Source: Pseudarthrobacter sp. BIM B-2242 (GTDB lineage: Bacteria > Actinomycetota > Actinomycetes > Actinomycetales > Micrococcaceae). From it: 64,000 nucleotides of DNA. Where the stretch lies: contig NZ_CP061721.1 in NCBI RefSeq assembly GCF_014764445.1, forward strand, positions 3,472,001-3,536,000, given 5' to 3'. How positions within the stretch are numbered: position 1 is the stretch's first letter; each line of letters opens with the position of its first letter. Shown here piece after piece: positions 25,295 through 34,885 of this stretch. The position numbers and the translations under genes are program-made. A model generated the notes under the pieces. It did not search any database. It worked only from the letters and a program-made list of their open reading frames with translations, and was not told where the DNA came from.

Positions 25295-26245
25295 CTAGAC
25301 GAACTTCTTGCCGGTCAGCTTCTCGTAGGCCTCTACATACCGGCTGCGGGTGCGGGCTATGACATCCTCGGGCAACGCCGGCGGCGGCACATCCGAGGAG
25401 CGGTCCCAGCCGGATTCAGCTGAGGTCAGCCAGTCGCGCACGTACTGCTTGTCATAGGACGGCTGCGCCTGCCCGGGCTGGTACGTGGCCGCGTCCCAGA
25501 AACGGGACGAGTCCGGGGTGAGGACCTCATCGCCCAGGGTGATGGCACCGGACACGGCGTCGTAGCCGAACTCCACCTTCGTATCAGCCAGGATGATGCC
25601 GCGTTCGCGGGCGGTCTTCTCCGCCGTGGAGTAGATCTTCAGGGTCAGTTCGCTGAGGCGTCCGGCGATGTCATCCCCCACCATGGCCGCAACATCGTTG
25701 TAGGAGATGTTCTCGTCATGCTCGCCGATTTCGGCCTTCGCGGACGGCGTGAAGATGGGCTTCTCAAGCCGTGAACCGTCCACCAGGCCCGGAGGCAGCG
25801 GAATCTCGCAGACCGTCCCGGAAGCCTTGTACTCCAGCAGCCCTGACCCGGTGAGGTAGCCGCGGGCAATGCACTCCACCGGGAACATGTCCAGCTTCTT
25901 GCAGATCATCGCACGGCCTTCAACAGCCGCGGGAACCCCGCCTTCCACAGTGGATGCCAGAACGTGGTGCACCACATCAAGCTGGTCGAACCACCATAGG
26001 CTCAGCTGGGTCAGGATGCGGCCCTTGTCCGGGATCTCGCTTGCCAGGACGTGGTCGTACGCACTGATGCGGTCGCTGGCCACCACCAGGACGCAGTCCT
26101 GGCCCACCTGCTCGCGGATGGATTCGTCCGCAGGTTCGTACAGGTCGCGGACCTTGCCGGAATAGACGTGCGTCCAGCCGGGCAGGTCAAGGGTTGCGGT
26201 GCTGAAGCCGCGCTTCCGGGCTTCCTCAGCGGAATTCTCAGTCAT
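25295..26245 (-). CDS. purC: SAICAR synthetase (phosphoribosylaminoimidazole-succinocarboxamide synthase)
   Basis: Joins aspartate to CAIR using ATP in de novo purine synthesis. The 316-residue length matches the longer PurC form of actinobacteria. Motifs include the ATP loop GWTHVYSGKVRDLYEP, DRISAYDHVLASEIPDKGRI, ECIARGYLTGSGLLEYKASG and LADTKVEFGYD. It starts 2 bp after purD, so the two are one transcript with purD first. Confidence 0.97.
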   Translation of the reverse strand: MTENSAEEARKRGFSTATLDLPGWTHVYSGKVRDLYEPADESIREQVGQDCVLVVASDRISAYDHVLASEIPDKGRILTQLSLWWFDQLDVVHHVLASTVEGGVPAAVEGRAMICKKLDMFPVECIARGYLTGSGLLEYKASGTVCEIPLPPGLVDGSRLEKPIFTPSAKAEIGEHDENISYNDVAAMVGDDIAGRLSELTLKIYSTAEKTARERGIILADTKVEFGYDAVSGAITLGDEVLTPDSSRFWDAATYQPGQAQPSYDKQYVRDWLTSAESGWDRSSDVPPPALPEDVIARTRSRYVEAYEKLTGKKFV

Positions 26246-26247
26246 GG

Positions 26248-27564
26248 TTATGCCTTCGCCTTCGTGACAGGCAGCGATGCGGTTGCGTTGGAGGCAACCT
26301 TGATCTCGCCGCGGGTCGCCTTGCGTCCGATGTCCGTCCGGAACTGGGAGCCTTCGAGCTGAACCAGCTCCACGCCGTCGTACGCCCGTTCCCGTGCCTC
26401 CACCAGGTCACTGCCGAGGGCAACAACGGCGAGCACACGCCCGCCGGCGGAAATCACCTTGCCGTTTTCGTCCAGCGCGGTGCCTGCATGGATCACGTGC
26501 ACGCCCTCGAGCGCCTCCGCTTTCTTGAGCCCGCGGATGCGGTCGCCGGTGCGCGGGGTGTCGGGGTAGTTCTCAGACGCGACGACGACGGCGACAGCGG
26601 TCTCCTTGGACCAGCGCAGCTCGTCTGCCTTGTCCAGTTCGCCCTTGGCCGCTGCCAGCAGCAGCGCGCCGAGCGGGGTCTTGAGCCTCGCCAGCACAGC
26701 CTGGGTTTCGGGGTCGCCGAAGCGGACGTTGAACTCGATGACGCGGGTGCCGCGCGACGTCAGGGCCAGGCCGACAAAGAGCACGCCCACAAACGGGGTG
26801 CCGCGGTGGGCCATGGCGTTCACGGTGGGCTGGGCCACGCGCTCGATGACTTCGTCCACGAGCCCGGCTGGAGCCCACTCAAGCGGGGTGTAGGCTCCCA
26901 TGCCGCCGGTGTTGGGGCCCTCGTCGTTGTCGAAGATGCGCTTGAAGTCCTGCGCCGGGGACAGCGCCACCGTGTTGCGGCCGTCGCAGAGGACAAAGAT
27001 GGAGACCTCGGGGCCGTCCAGGAATTCCTCGATTACCACGGTGCCGCCGGCGTCGAAGCAGGTCTGGGCATGGGCCAGGGCTTCATCGCGGTTTTTGGTG
27101 ACCACTACCCCCTTGCCGGCTGCCAGGCCGTCATCCTTGACGACGTAGGGTGCGCCGAAGGTGTCCAGGGCCGAGGCTGCTTCCTCTGCGTTCGTAGCCA
27201 CCATGGCCATGGCCGTGGGGACGCCCGCTTCGGCCATGACTTCCTTGGCGAATGCCTTGGAAGCCTCCAGCTGGGCCGCGGCTTTGCTGGGTCCAAACAC
27301 CGGTATGCCGGCCTCGCGGACGGCGTCGGAAACCCCGGCAGCAAGCGGCGCCTCAGGGCCGACCACAACAAGGTCAACACCGAGCTTCGTGGCCAGGGCG
27401 GCTACGGCGTCCGGATCATTGCCGTCGATGTTGTGGGTGGGGACCAGCTTGCTGATCCCGGCGTTGCCGGGAGCTGCATGGACTTCGGACACGTTGGGAT
27501 CGGCGAGCAGGGAGCGGACAATGGCGTGTTCGCGGCCTCCAGGGCCAATGACGAGTACCTTCAC
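26248..27564 (-). CDS. purD: Phosphoribosylamine-glycine ligase (GAR synthetase)
   Basis: Ligates glycine to phosphoribosylamine with ATP, the second step of purine synthesis. The 438-residue protein shows the N-terminal VKVLVIGPGGREHAIVRSLL, an ATP-grasp centre with PYVVKDDGLAAGKGVVVTK and the GPEVSIFVLCDG strand, and ARLKTPLGALLLAAAKGEL near the end. GTG at 27564 is chosen because GGAG lies 3 nt upstream and it gives the family N-terminus. The same frame stays open for another kilobase into the divergent neighbour but that is antisense sequence. purC follows 2 bp later. Confidence 0.97.
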   Translation of the reverse strand: MKVLVIGPGGREHAIVRSLLADPNVSEVHAAPGNAGISKLVPTHNIDGNDPDAVAALATKLGVDLVVVGPEAPLAAGVSDAVREAGIPVFGPSKAAAQLEASKAFAKEVMAEAGVPTAMAMVATNAEEAASALDTFGAPYVVKDDGLAAGKGVVVTKNRDEALAHAQTCFDAGGTVVIEEFLDGPEVSIFVLCDGRNTVALSPAQDFKRIFDNDEGPNTGGMGAYTPLEWAPAGLVDEVIERVAQPTVNAMAHRGTPFVGVLFVGLALTSRGTRVIEFNVRFGDPETQAVLARLKTPLGALLLAAAKGELDKADELRWSKETAVAVVVASENYPDTPRTGDRIRGLKKAEALEGVHVIHAGTALDENGKVISAGGRVLAVVALGSDLVEARERAYDGVELVQLEGSQFRTDIGRKATRGEIKVASNATASLPVTKAKA

Positions 27565-27669
27565 AGTCTCCAAGGGTACTTTGTGCACCCTTCCGTTTCC
27601 TAAGGGAGAAAGTCCCAAGCTGTCTGCCTGCCCAACCATCCCTGTTGCCTGCCGCAACGAACCCACAGC

Positions 27670-29247
27670 ATGAAGAAGCTCCTGAACTGGCTCAAGGAAC
27701 CCGCCGCCCTGGCCGCTTTGGCAGGCGTGGCGGCCGCCGCCGTCGTGCTTGCCGTGGCGGAACTGATCGGAGCGTTCTTTACGGCGCGCGCCACCCCGGT
27801 CATTGCTCTGGGGTCCACATTCATCGACTTCACCCCGCCGTGGCTCAAGGATTTCGCCATTTCCACGTTCGGCACCAATGACAAGGCCGCCCTCTTTGTG
27901 GGGATGGGGCTGACCATTGCCGCGCTGGCCTGCCTGCTGGGCGTGGCGGCATACCGAAAGTGGGCGCTGGGGGTTGCAGGGGTGCTGCTGATGGGAGCGG
28001 TGATTGTGGCCAGCGTGGTGACGCGGGCAGGCGTCCAGCCCCTGGATGCCATCCCCACCGTGCTGGGCACGCTGGCAGGCCTGGTGGTGCTGAGGCTGCT
28101 GGTGGCGCCCCTCTGGCAGCTCAGATCGTGGCCGGAAGCGTCGGCCGACACCGCAGCCGGGGAAGCCGGCCGCACCGCCACGAGCCGCCGGCGCTTCTTC
28201 GCCGCTACGGCCCTCACTGTCGCGGGGGCCGGAATCGCCGCCACGGGCGGCCGCCTGCTCAGCGGCGCCCGCAGCAACATTGCCAAAGCGCGGGAAGCCT
28301 TGCAGCTTCCCGCGCCGGTTAAGGCGGCCGCGGCGGTTCCCGGCGGTGTGCAGTCCCCGGTGGCCGGCGTCACGCCCTGGATCACCCCCAACGGAGAGTT
28401 CTACCGGATCGACACGGCCCTCAGCGTGCCCGAAATCAACGCCGAGGACTGGGAGCTTCGGGTCCACGGCATGGTGGAGCAGGAAATCCGCCTGAGCTTC
28501 CAGGACCTGCTCGACGCCGACCTTATCGAATCGCACGTGACCCTCACCTGTGTGTCGAATCCGGTGGGCGGAAACCTGGCCGGCAACGCGAAGTGGCTGG
28601 GCTTTCCGATTCGTGAGGTCCTCAAGCGGGCCCGCCCCAAAGACGGTGCGGACATGGTGCTGTCAACCTCAATCGACGGGTTCAGCGCCTCCACGCCCCT
28701 GGAAGTCCTCCTCGATGACCGGGACGCCATGCTGGCGATCGGGATGAACGGTGAGCCGCTGCCTCTGGAACACGGCTATCCCGTGCGCATGGTGGTTCCC
28801 GGGCTGTACGGCTTCGTCTCGGCGACTAAGTGGGTGGTGGACCTGGAGGTAACGCGCTTCGCGGACAGCAAGGCCTACTGGACAGAACGTGGCTGGTCCG
28901 AGCGCGGCCCCATCAAGACCATGGCCAGGGTGGAGGTGCCCAGGTCTTTCGCCAAGGTGCCGGCCGGCCGCGTGGCAATCGGCGGGACGGCCTGGGCGCA
29001 GACCCGCGGCATCACCAAGGTGGAAGTGCAGATCGACAACAACCCCTGGGCCGAAGCCGTCCTGTCCGCCGAGGCGTCCCTCATCACCTGGCGGCAGTGG
29101 TCCTTCGACTGGGACGCCACGCCGGGTCCGCATTACATCAAGGTCCGGGCCACCGACGGCACCGGTGAGGTGCAGACGGATCAGCGGGCCGATCCCGTAC
29201 CCGACGGAGCCTCAGGCTGGCAGTCAGTCATGGTCACCGTGGAGTAG
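27670..29247 (+). CDS. Membrane-anchored molybdopterin oxidoreductase (sulfite oxidase fold)
   Basis: A 525-residue enzyme with an N-terminal block of four predicted membrane helices (about 15-165), followed by a twin-Arg-like linker (SRRRFFAATALTVAGAG) and a periplasmic sulfite-oxidase-type domain. The Mo-coordinating Cys is in VTLTCVSNPVGGNLAGNAKW, followed by LPLEHGYPVRMVVPGLYG. A C-terminal Mo-oxidoreductase dimerisation domain completes it (VEVPRSFAKV to GEVQTDQRADPVPDGASG). Actinobacterial relatives are poorly characterised; sulfite oxidation or methionine-sulfoxide-type reduction are both possible. It is divergent from purD across 105 bp. Confidence 0.93.
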   Translation: MKKLLNWLKEPAALAALAGVAAAAVVLAVAELIGAFFTARATPVIALGSTFIDFTPPWLKDFAISTFGTNDKAALFVGMGLTIAALACLLGVAAYRKWALGVAGVLLMGAVIVASVVTRAGVQPLDAIPTVLGTLAGLVVLRLLVAPLWQLRSWPEASADTAAGEAGRTATSRRRFFAATALTVAGAGIAATGGRLLSGARSNIAKAREALQLPAPVKAAAAVPGGVQSPVAGVTPWITPNGEFYRIDTALSVPEINAEDWELRVHGMVEQEIRLSFQDLLDADLIESHVTLTCVSNPVGGNLAGNAKWLGFPIREVLKRARPKDGADMVLSTSIDGFSASTPLEVLLDDRDAMLAIGMNGEPLPLEHGYPVRMVVPGLYGFVSATKWVVDLEVTRFADSKAYWTERGWSERGPIKTMARVEVPRSFAKVPAGRVAIGGTAWAQTRGITKVEVQIDNNPWAEAVLSAEASLITWRQWSFDWDATPGPHYIKVRATDGTGEVQTDQRADPVPDGASGWQSVMVTVE

Positions 29248-29316
29248 CGCGGCCTTCCGCATTCCTTCCCAAGCCGCTACCAGGGCATTCCCTCCGGGGG
29301 CCATAGACTTGGCAGC

Positions 29317-30333
29317 ATGCCCCACAACCCGCATGCCACGTTCACCGTGGACTCCGCCGTAGAACTCGCCGTCATCGAACGCAGCGGATTTGTGGAGTCC
29401 CGGCACATCGGTTCCGCAGTAGTACTGTCAGCCGACGGCAGTGTGGTCACCGAACTCGGTGATATCAGGACTCCGCTCTATGCCCGCTCCTCGCTCAAAC
29501 CGCTGCAGGCGCTGGCATCCATGCAGTCCGGCGTTCCGCTCCGCGGCGCGCAGGTGGCGGTGGCCTGCGGCAGCCACGTGGGTTCCCTGGACCATATGGA
29601 TGTGGTGGAGGGAATGCTGAAGGCAGCCGGCGTGAAGGAAGAACAGCTGCAGTGCCCCGCCGCATGGCCGCAGGACGAGACAGCCCGCAACTGGCTGCTG
29701 CGCTCCGATCGCGGCAAGTCCAGGCTCGCCTTCAACTGCTCAGGCAAACACGCCGCGTTCCTGTGGGCCTGCACGGAAAACGGCTGGGACACCCAGAGCT
29801 ACCTGGAGCCGAACCATCCGCTCCAGCAGCGGGTCCGCAGCGTAATTGAGGAGTACAGCGGCGAGCACATCGCCCATCTGGGCATCGACGGGTGCGGCGC
29901 CCCGGTTGCGGCCATTTCCTTGACCGGCCTGGCCCGCGCCTATTCCATGCTGGCCAAGGCGCCGGGAGACAAAAACTCCAACGCCCGCGCCGCCACCATC
30001 GCCACCTCCATGCTCGACTACCCCTGGGCGGTCCAGGGCCGCGGCGAGGCCAACACCATCGTGATGGACGAACTCGGCATTATCGCCAAGATCGGCGCTG
30101 AGGGCGTGCTGGCCATGGCCACTCCCCAGGGCGTCTCGGTGGCCATCAAAATGCTGGACGGGAACCTGCGCGCCACGTCCCTGGTGGGCCTGACGCTCCT
30201 CGCCGCCGCCGGCGCCGCGGACATCCCCGGCGTCTCCAGTGTCCTGGAAAAGGTGGTGGCCCCGGTGATGGGCGGCAGTCACCCGGTAGGCAAGATCCGC
30301 CTGGGTCCGGCCGTGTCGGCCCTGCTGGACTGA
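29317..30333 (+). CDS. L-asparaginase II (thermolabile, Rhizobium etli type)
   Basis: A 338-residue member of the asparaginase class first known from Rhizobium etli, structurally unrelated to E. coli AnsA/AnsB. Family segments are VVTELGDIRTPLYARSSLKP (with the SSXK serine-lysine site), VAVACGSHVGS, FNCSGKHAAFLWACTENGWD and GIDGCGAPVAAISLTGLARA. The conserved Cys residues fit the zinc site described for that group. It would hydrolyse L-asparagine to aspartate and ammonia in the cytoplasm; no signal peptide is visible. It appears to be a single-gene unit. Confidence 0.9.
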   Translation: MPHNPHATFTVDSAVELAVIERSGFVESRHIGSAVVLSADGSVVTELGDIRTPLYARSSLKPLQALASMQSGVPLRGAQVAVACGSHVGSLDHMDVVEGMLKAAGVKEEQLQCPAAWPQDETARNWLLRSDRGKSRLAFNCSGKHAAFLWACTENGWDTQSYLEPNHPLQQRVRSVIEEYSGEHIAHLGIDGCGAPVAAISLTGLARAYSMLAKAPGDKNSNARAATIATSMLDYPWAVQGRGEANTIVMDELGIIAKIGAEGVLAMATPQGVSVAIKMLDGNLRATSLVGLTLLAAAGAADIPGVSSVLEKVVAPVMGGSHPVGKIRLGPAVSALLD

Positions 30334-30334
30334 G

Positions 30335-30380
30335 CCCGCCCGGCTGAACCGCCGGAGTGAACCCGCCCGGCTGAACCGCC
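30335..30380 (+). repeat. Short direct repeat after the asparaginase gene
   Basis: CCCGCCCGGCTGAACCGCC occurs at 30335-30353 and again at 30362-30380, a period of 27 bp. It is followed by a smaller doublet, GGAAGCTGCCCG, separated by 3 bp. The copies lie between the asparaginase stop and the UDP-glucose dehydrogenase stop. They may reflect slippage; no function is evident. Confidence 0.8.
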
Positions 30381-30505
30381 CCGAAGGGAAGCTGCCCGAA
30401 TGGAAGCTGCCCGCTAAGCGCAGGGCGCCCGGACCGCTGACTGCTTCGCCAACGGCGCGCTGCCAACGGCCCGGACTTCCTGTGGGTTCCCCGGAGGGCA
30501 GGCGG

Positions 30506-31897
30506 CTACGCCGCGCTGTCCTGGACCGGCCCGACGGCGGTTGCCATGCTCGGCTGGTAAGGGCGCCCCAGTGCCCGGTATTCCCATCCCCGGGACGTGT
30601 ACCGCTCGGGATCGAGCGCGTGCCGTCCGTCCACGATGCGGCGGTGGCGCACCAGGACCCCCAGATCGTCCGGGTCTGCCGTGCGGAACTCGTCCCACTC
30701 CGTCAGGAGTGCCACAACGTCGGCCTGTTCCACGGCGGCAGCCAGGCTGCCCGCGTAGTTCAGGTCCGGATAGAGGCGGTGGGCGTTGGCGTTGGCTTCC
30801 GGATCGTAGACGCTGACTGTGGCGCCCTCGAGGTAGAGCATCCGTGCAACGTCCAGTGCGGGGGCATCGCGTACGTCGTCTGAGTCGGGTTTGAAGGCAG
30901 CCCCGAGGGCAGCGATCTTCATCCCGGCAAGGCTTCCCCCGGCAAGCTCCCTGACCAGGTCCACAGTGCGGACGCGGCGGCGGTTGTTGATGGAATCCAC
31001 CTCGCCAAGGAAGCTGACGGCCTGCCCCACGCCGAGTTCCTCGGCGCGGTGCTTGAAGGCGCGGATGTCCTTGGGGAGGCAACCGCCGCCGAAGCCAAGG
31101 CCGGGTTTGAGGAACCTGCCGCCGATCCGGTCATCCAGGCTCAGGGCGGACGCCAGGAGGCTGACGTCGGCGGAGGTGGCCTCGCAGACCTCGGCCATCG
31201 CATTGATGAAGGAGATCTTTGTGGCCAGGAAGGAGTTCGCGGCCACTTTGACCAGTTCCGCGGTGGCGAGGTCGGCAACGACCAGCGGGGTACCGTCGTC
31301 GAGCAGTGGCTTGAAGGCGCGCCGGAGCGCGTCCTCCGCCCAGTCCGAGGTCACCCCGAACACCAGGCGGTCAGGATGCAGTGTGTCCTGGACCGCGAAA
31401 CCCTCGCGCAGGAATTCCGGGTTCCAAGCAAGTTCGAGTTCCGTGCCCAACGGCGAAATGTCCGCAACCAGGGCTGTAAGGCGTTCAGCGGTGCCGATGG
31501 GAACCGTGGATTTGCCCACCAAGAGTGCTTTGCGGCGGATCCGGGCGGCCAGGCCGGTAAATGCCGCCTCCACGTAACTGAGGTCCGCCGCGAATGAGTT
31601 GGGTGCCTGGGGCGTGCCAACGCAGATGAAGTGCACGTCGCCGAATTCGGCAACCTCATCCAGATCGGTGGTGAACTTCAGCCGGCCGCCGGCCAGTGCC
31701 TCCTGGAGCTTCTCTGGCAGCCCCGGTTCATAGAAGGGCACCTTCCCTGCCCGGAGCTGTTCTATCTTGTGGTGGTCGACGTCGAAGCCCATGACGTCGA
31801 AGCCCATGATCGCCATGCAGATTGCGTGAGTTGCACCGAGGTACCCGGTACCGATCACCGTGATTTTGGGCGCGCTTAAGGACTCAAGGTTGTTCAT
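30506..31897 (-). CDS. ugd: UDP-glucose 6-dehydrogenase
   Basis: Oxidises UDP-glucose twice to UDP-glucuronate with NAD+. The 463-residue protein has the Rossmann start KITVIGTGYLGATHAICMAI, the substrate-region KSTVPIGTAERL, the catalytic Cys in GFGGGCLPKDIRAFK (near residue 271), and a C-terminal UDP-binding domain (YDPEANANAHRLYPDL). GDP-mannose dehydrogenase (AlgD) shares this fold, so sugar specificity is by family resemblance. It is the last gene of the exopolysaccharide operon, 64 bp after the shorter beta-helix gene, and would supply the uronic-acid precursor for the synthase. Confidence 0.93.
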   Translation of the reverse strand: MNNLESLSAPKITVIGTGYLGATHAICMAIMGFDVMGFDVDHHKIEQLRAGKVPFYEPGLPEKLQEALAGGRLKFTTDLDEVAEFGDVHFICVGTPQAPNSFAADLSYVEAAFTGLAARIRRKALLVGKSTVPIGTAERLTALVADISPLGTELELAWNPEFLREGFAVQDTLHPDRLVFGVTSDWAEDALRRAFKPLLDDGTPLVVADLATAELVKVAANSFLATKISFINAMAEVCEATSADVSLLASALSLDDRIGGRFLKPGLGFGGGCLPKDIRAFKHRAEELGVGQAVSFLGEVDSINNRRRVRTVDLVRELAGGSLAGMKIAALGAAFKPDSDDVRDAPALDVARMLYLEGATVSVYDPEANANAHRLYPDLNYAGSLAAAVEQADVVALLTEWDEFRTADPDDLGVLVRHRRIVDGRHALDPERYTSRGWEYRALGRPYQPSMATAVGPVQDSAA

Positions 31898-31961
31898 TGG
31901 ATTCTCGTTCCATTGGTGTGAAGAGAGGATTGAACAGAGTTCCCGGTTCCGGGGACGTTCC

Positions 31962-33038
31962 CTAGTTCGTGCAGGGCAGGTTGGAAAGGCCCTGCTCCGC
32001 GTGGGAGGCAGTGTTGCTGCAGTCGACCACGTTGTCGCGCACCGGTTTCAATGAGTATCCAAGCCCGGGACCGTTGACTTCGGCGGTGTTTTCCCGGAAG
32101 ACGTTTCCGGTGCCCCATCCGTCGAGGATCTCGTGTGTTTGGAACCCGTCCAAGGGCGAGTTCTTGCCACTGTTCCTTTCTATCCGCCAGCCCTTGCCTT
32201 TGACATCAACCCAGGAGTCGGCCTCCCGAATTGATGAACCTTCGAAATTGTTGCCGATCAGGACCCCATCCGAGGTCCCTTCCTTGATGTCGACGCTCTC
32301 GGCAGTAGTGCCGGAGATGATGTTGTCGCTGATTTCGTTGCGATCGCTTTTGTCCGGTTCACACGATGAGATGTTGCACCAGTTGCTCTCGGCGGTGCCG
32401 ACGTAGATGCCTTCGCCGAACTTTGGCTTGCGCAGGCCGGCGCCGGTCACGGTGTTGCCCGCCACCCTGTTGTCCGAGCTGAACCTGCGCAGGTGGATTG
32501 CCTCATCACCGATGCCTTCGACCAGAAGGCCCTGGATGACCGATTGGGTCGTCTCGTCGAGCATGACCCCTTTTTGCCCGTTCCGTACCGTGAAGCCCTG
32601 CACTGTCCAGTACGATGCCCGGTCCAGATGGAGTACGTAGCCCTCCTCCTGGCCGCCGCCGTCGAGCACCGCTCCCCTTCCGCCGCACAGTGTGACGTGT
32701 TGATCAGAGGTGCCGGCGCCCGTTCCCACGAAGTTGCCCACGTATACGCCGTCCGCGAGGAGGATCACTGCACCGGGCTGCGGCGCCGCAAGTGCCGCCG
32801 TCAGTTCGGCCGCCGTGGCCACTGTCACGGTTGCAGCGGGGCAGTCAGGGGGAACAGCCGCGGGCCCGCCGGCTCCGCCAAGGGGCCCGGCAGATTCCGT
32901 CGGACCCGGCGTAGAAGGTTCGCCAGCCTTCGGAGCCGCGTCCTGGAAGCTGATCACCGCGAAGACGGCAACCAGTGCCACCAGGACCATGAGGACCAAG
33001 GCGATCCACGCCGCGGGTTCCATCCTGCGGCCGGTCAC
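31962..33038 (-). CDS. Membrane-anchored right-handed parallel beta-helix protein, 358 aa
   Basis: N-terminal membrane anchor (WIALVLMVLVALVAVFAVISF), a Pro/Gly-rich linker, then from about residue 65 a parallel beta-helix with repeated short strands: VILLADGVYVGNFVG, HVTLCGGRGAVLDGG, SYWTVQGFTVRNGQKGVMLD, QSVIQGLLVEGIGDEAIHLR and so on. This pattern is shared by pectate lyases, chondroitinase B-like lyases and mannuronan C5-epimerases. Four Cys residues near ESNWCNISSCEPDKSDRNEI and the C-terminus could form disulfides. It overlaps the previous beta-helix gene by 4 bp (ATGA). An enzyme acting on the polymer outside the cell, either lyase or epimerase, is inferred. Confidence 0.88.
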   Translation of the reverse strand: MTGRRMEPAAWIALVLMVLVALVAVFAVISFQDAAPKAGEPSTPGPTESAGPLGGAGGPAAVPPDCPAATVTVATAAELTAALAAPQPGAVILLADGVYVGNFVGTGAGTSDQHVTLCGGRGAVLDGGGQEEGYVLHLDRASYWTVQGFTVRNGQKGVMLDETTQSVIQGLLVEGIGDEAIHLRRFSSDNRVAGNTVTGAGLRKPKFGEGIYVGTAESNWCNISSCEPDKSDRNEISDNIISGTTAESVDIKEGTSDGVLIGNNFEGSSIREADSWVDVKGKGWRIERNSGKNSPLDGFQTHEILDGWGTGNVFRENTAEVNGPGLGYSLKPVRDNVVDCSNTASHAEQGLSNLPCTN

Positions 33039-34885
33039 TGGAGCTGCCTCACGTCGTTATATGTCACCACTCCCTTGCTGAGGGAGGTCAACGGGACATG
33101 GTCGGCGTAGGGGCTGCGGAGCACGCGTTCAGCGTTTCTTCCACGGGCCACGGCGGTCACCAGTAACAGGGCACCCAGGAGGAACCAGATAAAGGTAAGC
33201 GGCTGGAACACCGATTTGACCACGCGCTCCGCGGTGAACGCCGGCGCCCAGGCGAGGGTGTCGTTGTCTCCGACCAGGGCTCCCGTAGACGCTTCAGCCC
33301 AGATGGCAGTGGACCCGTTTCCCGCGACGAAGTTGCCTTCCACACTGGTCTCGTTGACTGCGCCCAGCAAGGTGATGCCGTGGTTGGAAATGTGGTTCAT
33401 GGTGTTTTCCTTCACCACGGCGCCGGCGTCCCGTACGTAAATTCCCGTGTCCCCACCGGTGATGGAGTTGCCGGTAACCACCGCTGCGGAGCCCACATCC
33501 CTGATGGCCACACCCTGCCGGATCTGGTCCAGCAGGGTGTTGTCGGCGATGGTCACGTTCGTGGCCCCGTCCGCCGCAACAATCCCCACCTCGTTCAGGG
33601 CCACCCTGTTGTTCCGGAGAGTGAGTCCGGATCCACCAACCACCTCGATCCCGTACCGGGCGTTCCGCTCGAATGAACCGCCGCTGACCTGGTTGCCGCC
33701 GTAGCCGTTGACGGCGGTTCCCACGGCATTGGGACCATCGGCCAGTGGCTGGCCGTCCATGGAGAGTCCGTTGCGGCCGTTATCCCGGGCCTGGATGTTT
33801 TCAAAGCTGATCTTTTCGGTGGACCGTCCGATGCTGAACCCGTCAACGGCGTTCCCGGAGGAGGAAGTCCCCGTGATGGTGGCGTTGGTGACGAACCGGT
33901 GGAGCACCAGCCCGTCCACCAGGCTTCCGGAAATGATGGTGTCTTTGATGGCTACATCCCTGGCGTTGGTGACGAAGAGCCCGAAGGCGTTGCTGTCGAC
34001 CCGAAGGTTTTCAATTCCTGCCGTGACCACACTGTAGTCCTGGGCGGATTCCTGGGTGAGGTCTTTCAGCTCGGCCTCCGGGAGGAGCCGGGCGCCGCCG
34101 CCCGCCTCCCGGGCCTCCGCCGACGTAGGCTGCTCGTCAGTGAACACAGCCACCGCATCCGTCCCGGTCAGGGAGAGCCCCCCGGTGTTTCCGCTCCAAA
34201 AACCCAAATGGGAGACGTTCGAGTGGGCAAAAGATGCATGGCCCCCAATGACGCGGATATAGGCCCGCCCATCCTTTGTGGTCTTGTCCGGTCCCCCCTT
34301 GGTGCTGTCCCAGCTTGAGACCGAAACCTTGGAGGCCTCGGAGCCGCCCAGGGTGAGGGATCCACCCAGGGCCACCACGGAGGCAAACCCCTCCGCTCCA
34401 CTTTCAAGCCGGAGGTCCAGGCCACGGGCCGGGTCCGGGGAAGCCAGCGCGAGCGTGGCTCCTGCGAGCACGGCAATGCTCTCGGAGAGCAGGTACGATC
34501 CACCTTGCTGCAGACGGAATGCATTGGGGGCCAGGGCCAGCAGGTCCGTCACCGTGTAGGCCGCGCTGCGGGCCGGGAGGACCAGCGTGTAACTCGATCC
34601 TGTCCGGATCCGATAGGCGCCTTCGAGGCCCTCCACCCGCCACCGGGCTGCGGAGGCGATGGTCCGGACGTAGACCAGCCGCTCGTCTTCCTGCTCCACG
34701 AGGCGTGCCTCGCTGGCGGGGTCGCCCGGATAGAGCACTCCCTGGACGTTGCCGTTGTCCGCAATCTCGTTGCGGCCCATGGCATCCACCGCGTCACCGT
34801 TACCTATGCTTCCCGCATAGATGAAACCTGCGGTGGCCAGCGTGACAGCCAGGGCAGCAACCATAATCACCCGGCCCGTCTTCAT
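33035..34885 (-). CDS. Right-handed parallel beta-helix protein with two membrane segments, 616 aa
   Basis: N-terminal membrane segment (VIMVAALAVTLATAGFIYAG), a long beta-helix from roughly residue 130 to 530 with many NXXXX-turn strands (NATITGTSSSGNAVDGFSIG, GLTLRNNRVALNEVGIVAAD), and a C-terminal membrane helix (FIWFLLGALLLVTAVARGRN) with a short cytoplasmic tail. This resembles AlgG-like epimerases and their scaffold role in alginate export, but no specific catalytic motif can be confirmed by eye. Start at 34885 is set by the ATGA overlap with the glycosyltransferase stop; longer in-frame sequence lies inside that gene. The Asn/Asp-rich turns are typical of carbohydrate-modifying beta-helices. 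Confidence 0.88.
   Translation of the reverse strand: MKTGRVIMVAALAVTLATAGFIYAGSIGNGDAVDAMGRNEIADNGNVQGVLYPGDPASEARLVEQEDERLVYVRTIASAARWRVEGLEGAYRIRTGSSYTLVLPARSAAYTVTDLLALAPNAFRLQQGGSYLLSESIAVLAGATLALASPDPARGLDLRLESGAEGFASVVALGGSLTLGGSEASKVSVSSWDSTKGGPDKTTKDGRAYIRVIGGHASFAHSNVSHLGFWSGNTGGLSLTGTDAVAVFTDEQPTSAEAREAGGGARLLPEAELKDLTQESAQDYSVVTAGIENLRVDSNAFGLFVTNARDVAIKDTIISGSLVDGLVLHRFVTNATITGTSSSGNAVDGFSIGRSTEKISFENIQARDNGRNGLSMDGQPLADGPNAVGTAVNGYGGNQVSGGSFERNARYGIEVVGGSGLTLRNNRVALNEVGIVAADGATNVTIADNTLLDQIRQGVAIRDVGSAAVVTGNSITGGDTGIYVRDAGAVVKENTMNHISNHGITLLGAVNETSVEGNFVAGNGSTAIWAEASTGALVGDNDTLAWAPAFTAERVVKSVFQPLTFIWFLLGALLLVTAVARGRNAERVLRSPYADHVPLTSLSKGVVTYNDVRQLQ

Noticed and set aside
26248..28536. 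Very long minus-strand frame extending purD upstream by about 970 bp
   Set aside because: The extension is antisense to the molybdopterin oxidoreductase gene, has no family similarity, and a GTG with a ribosome site at 27564 gives the normal PurD N-terminus.
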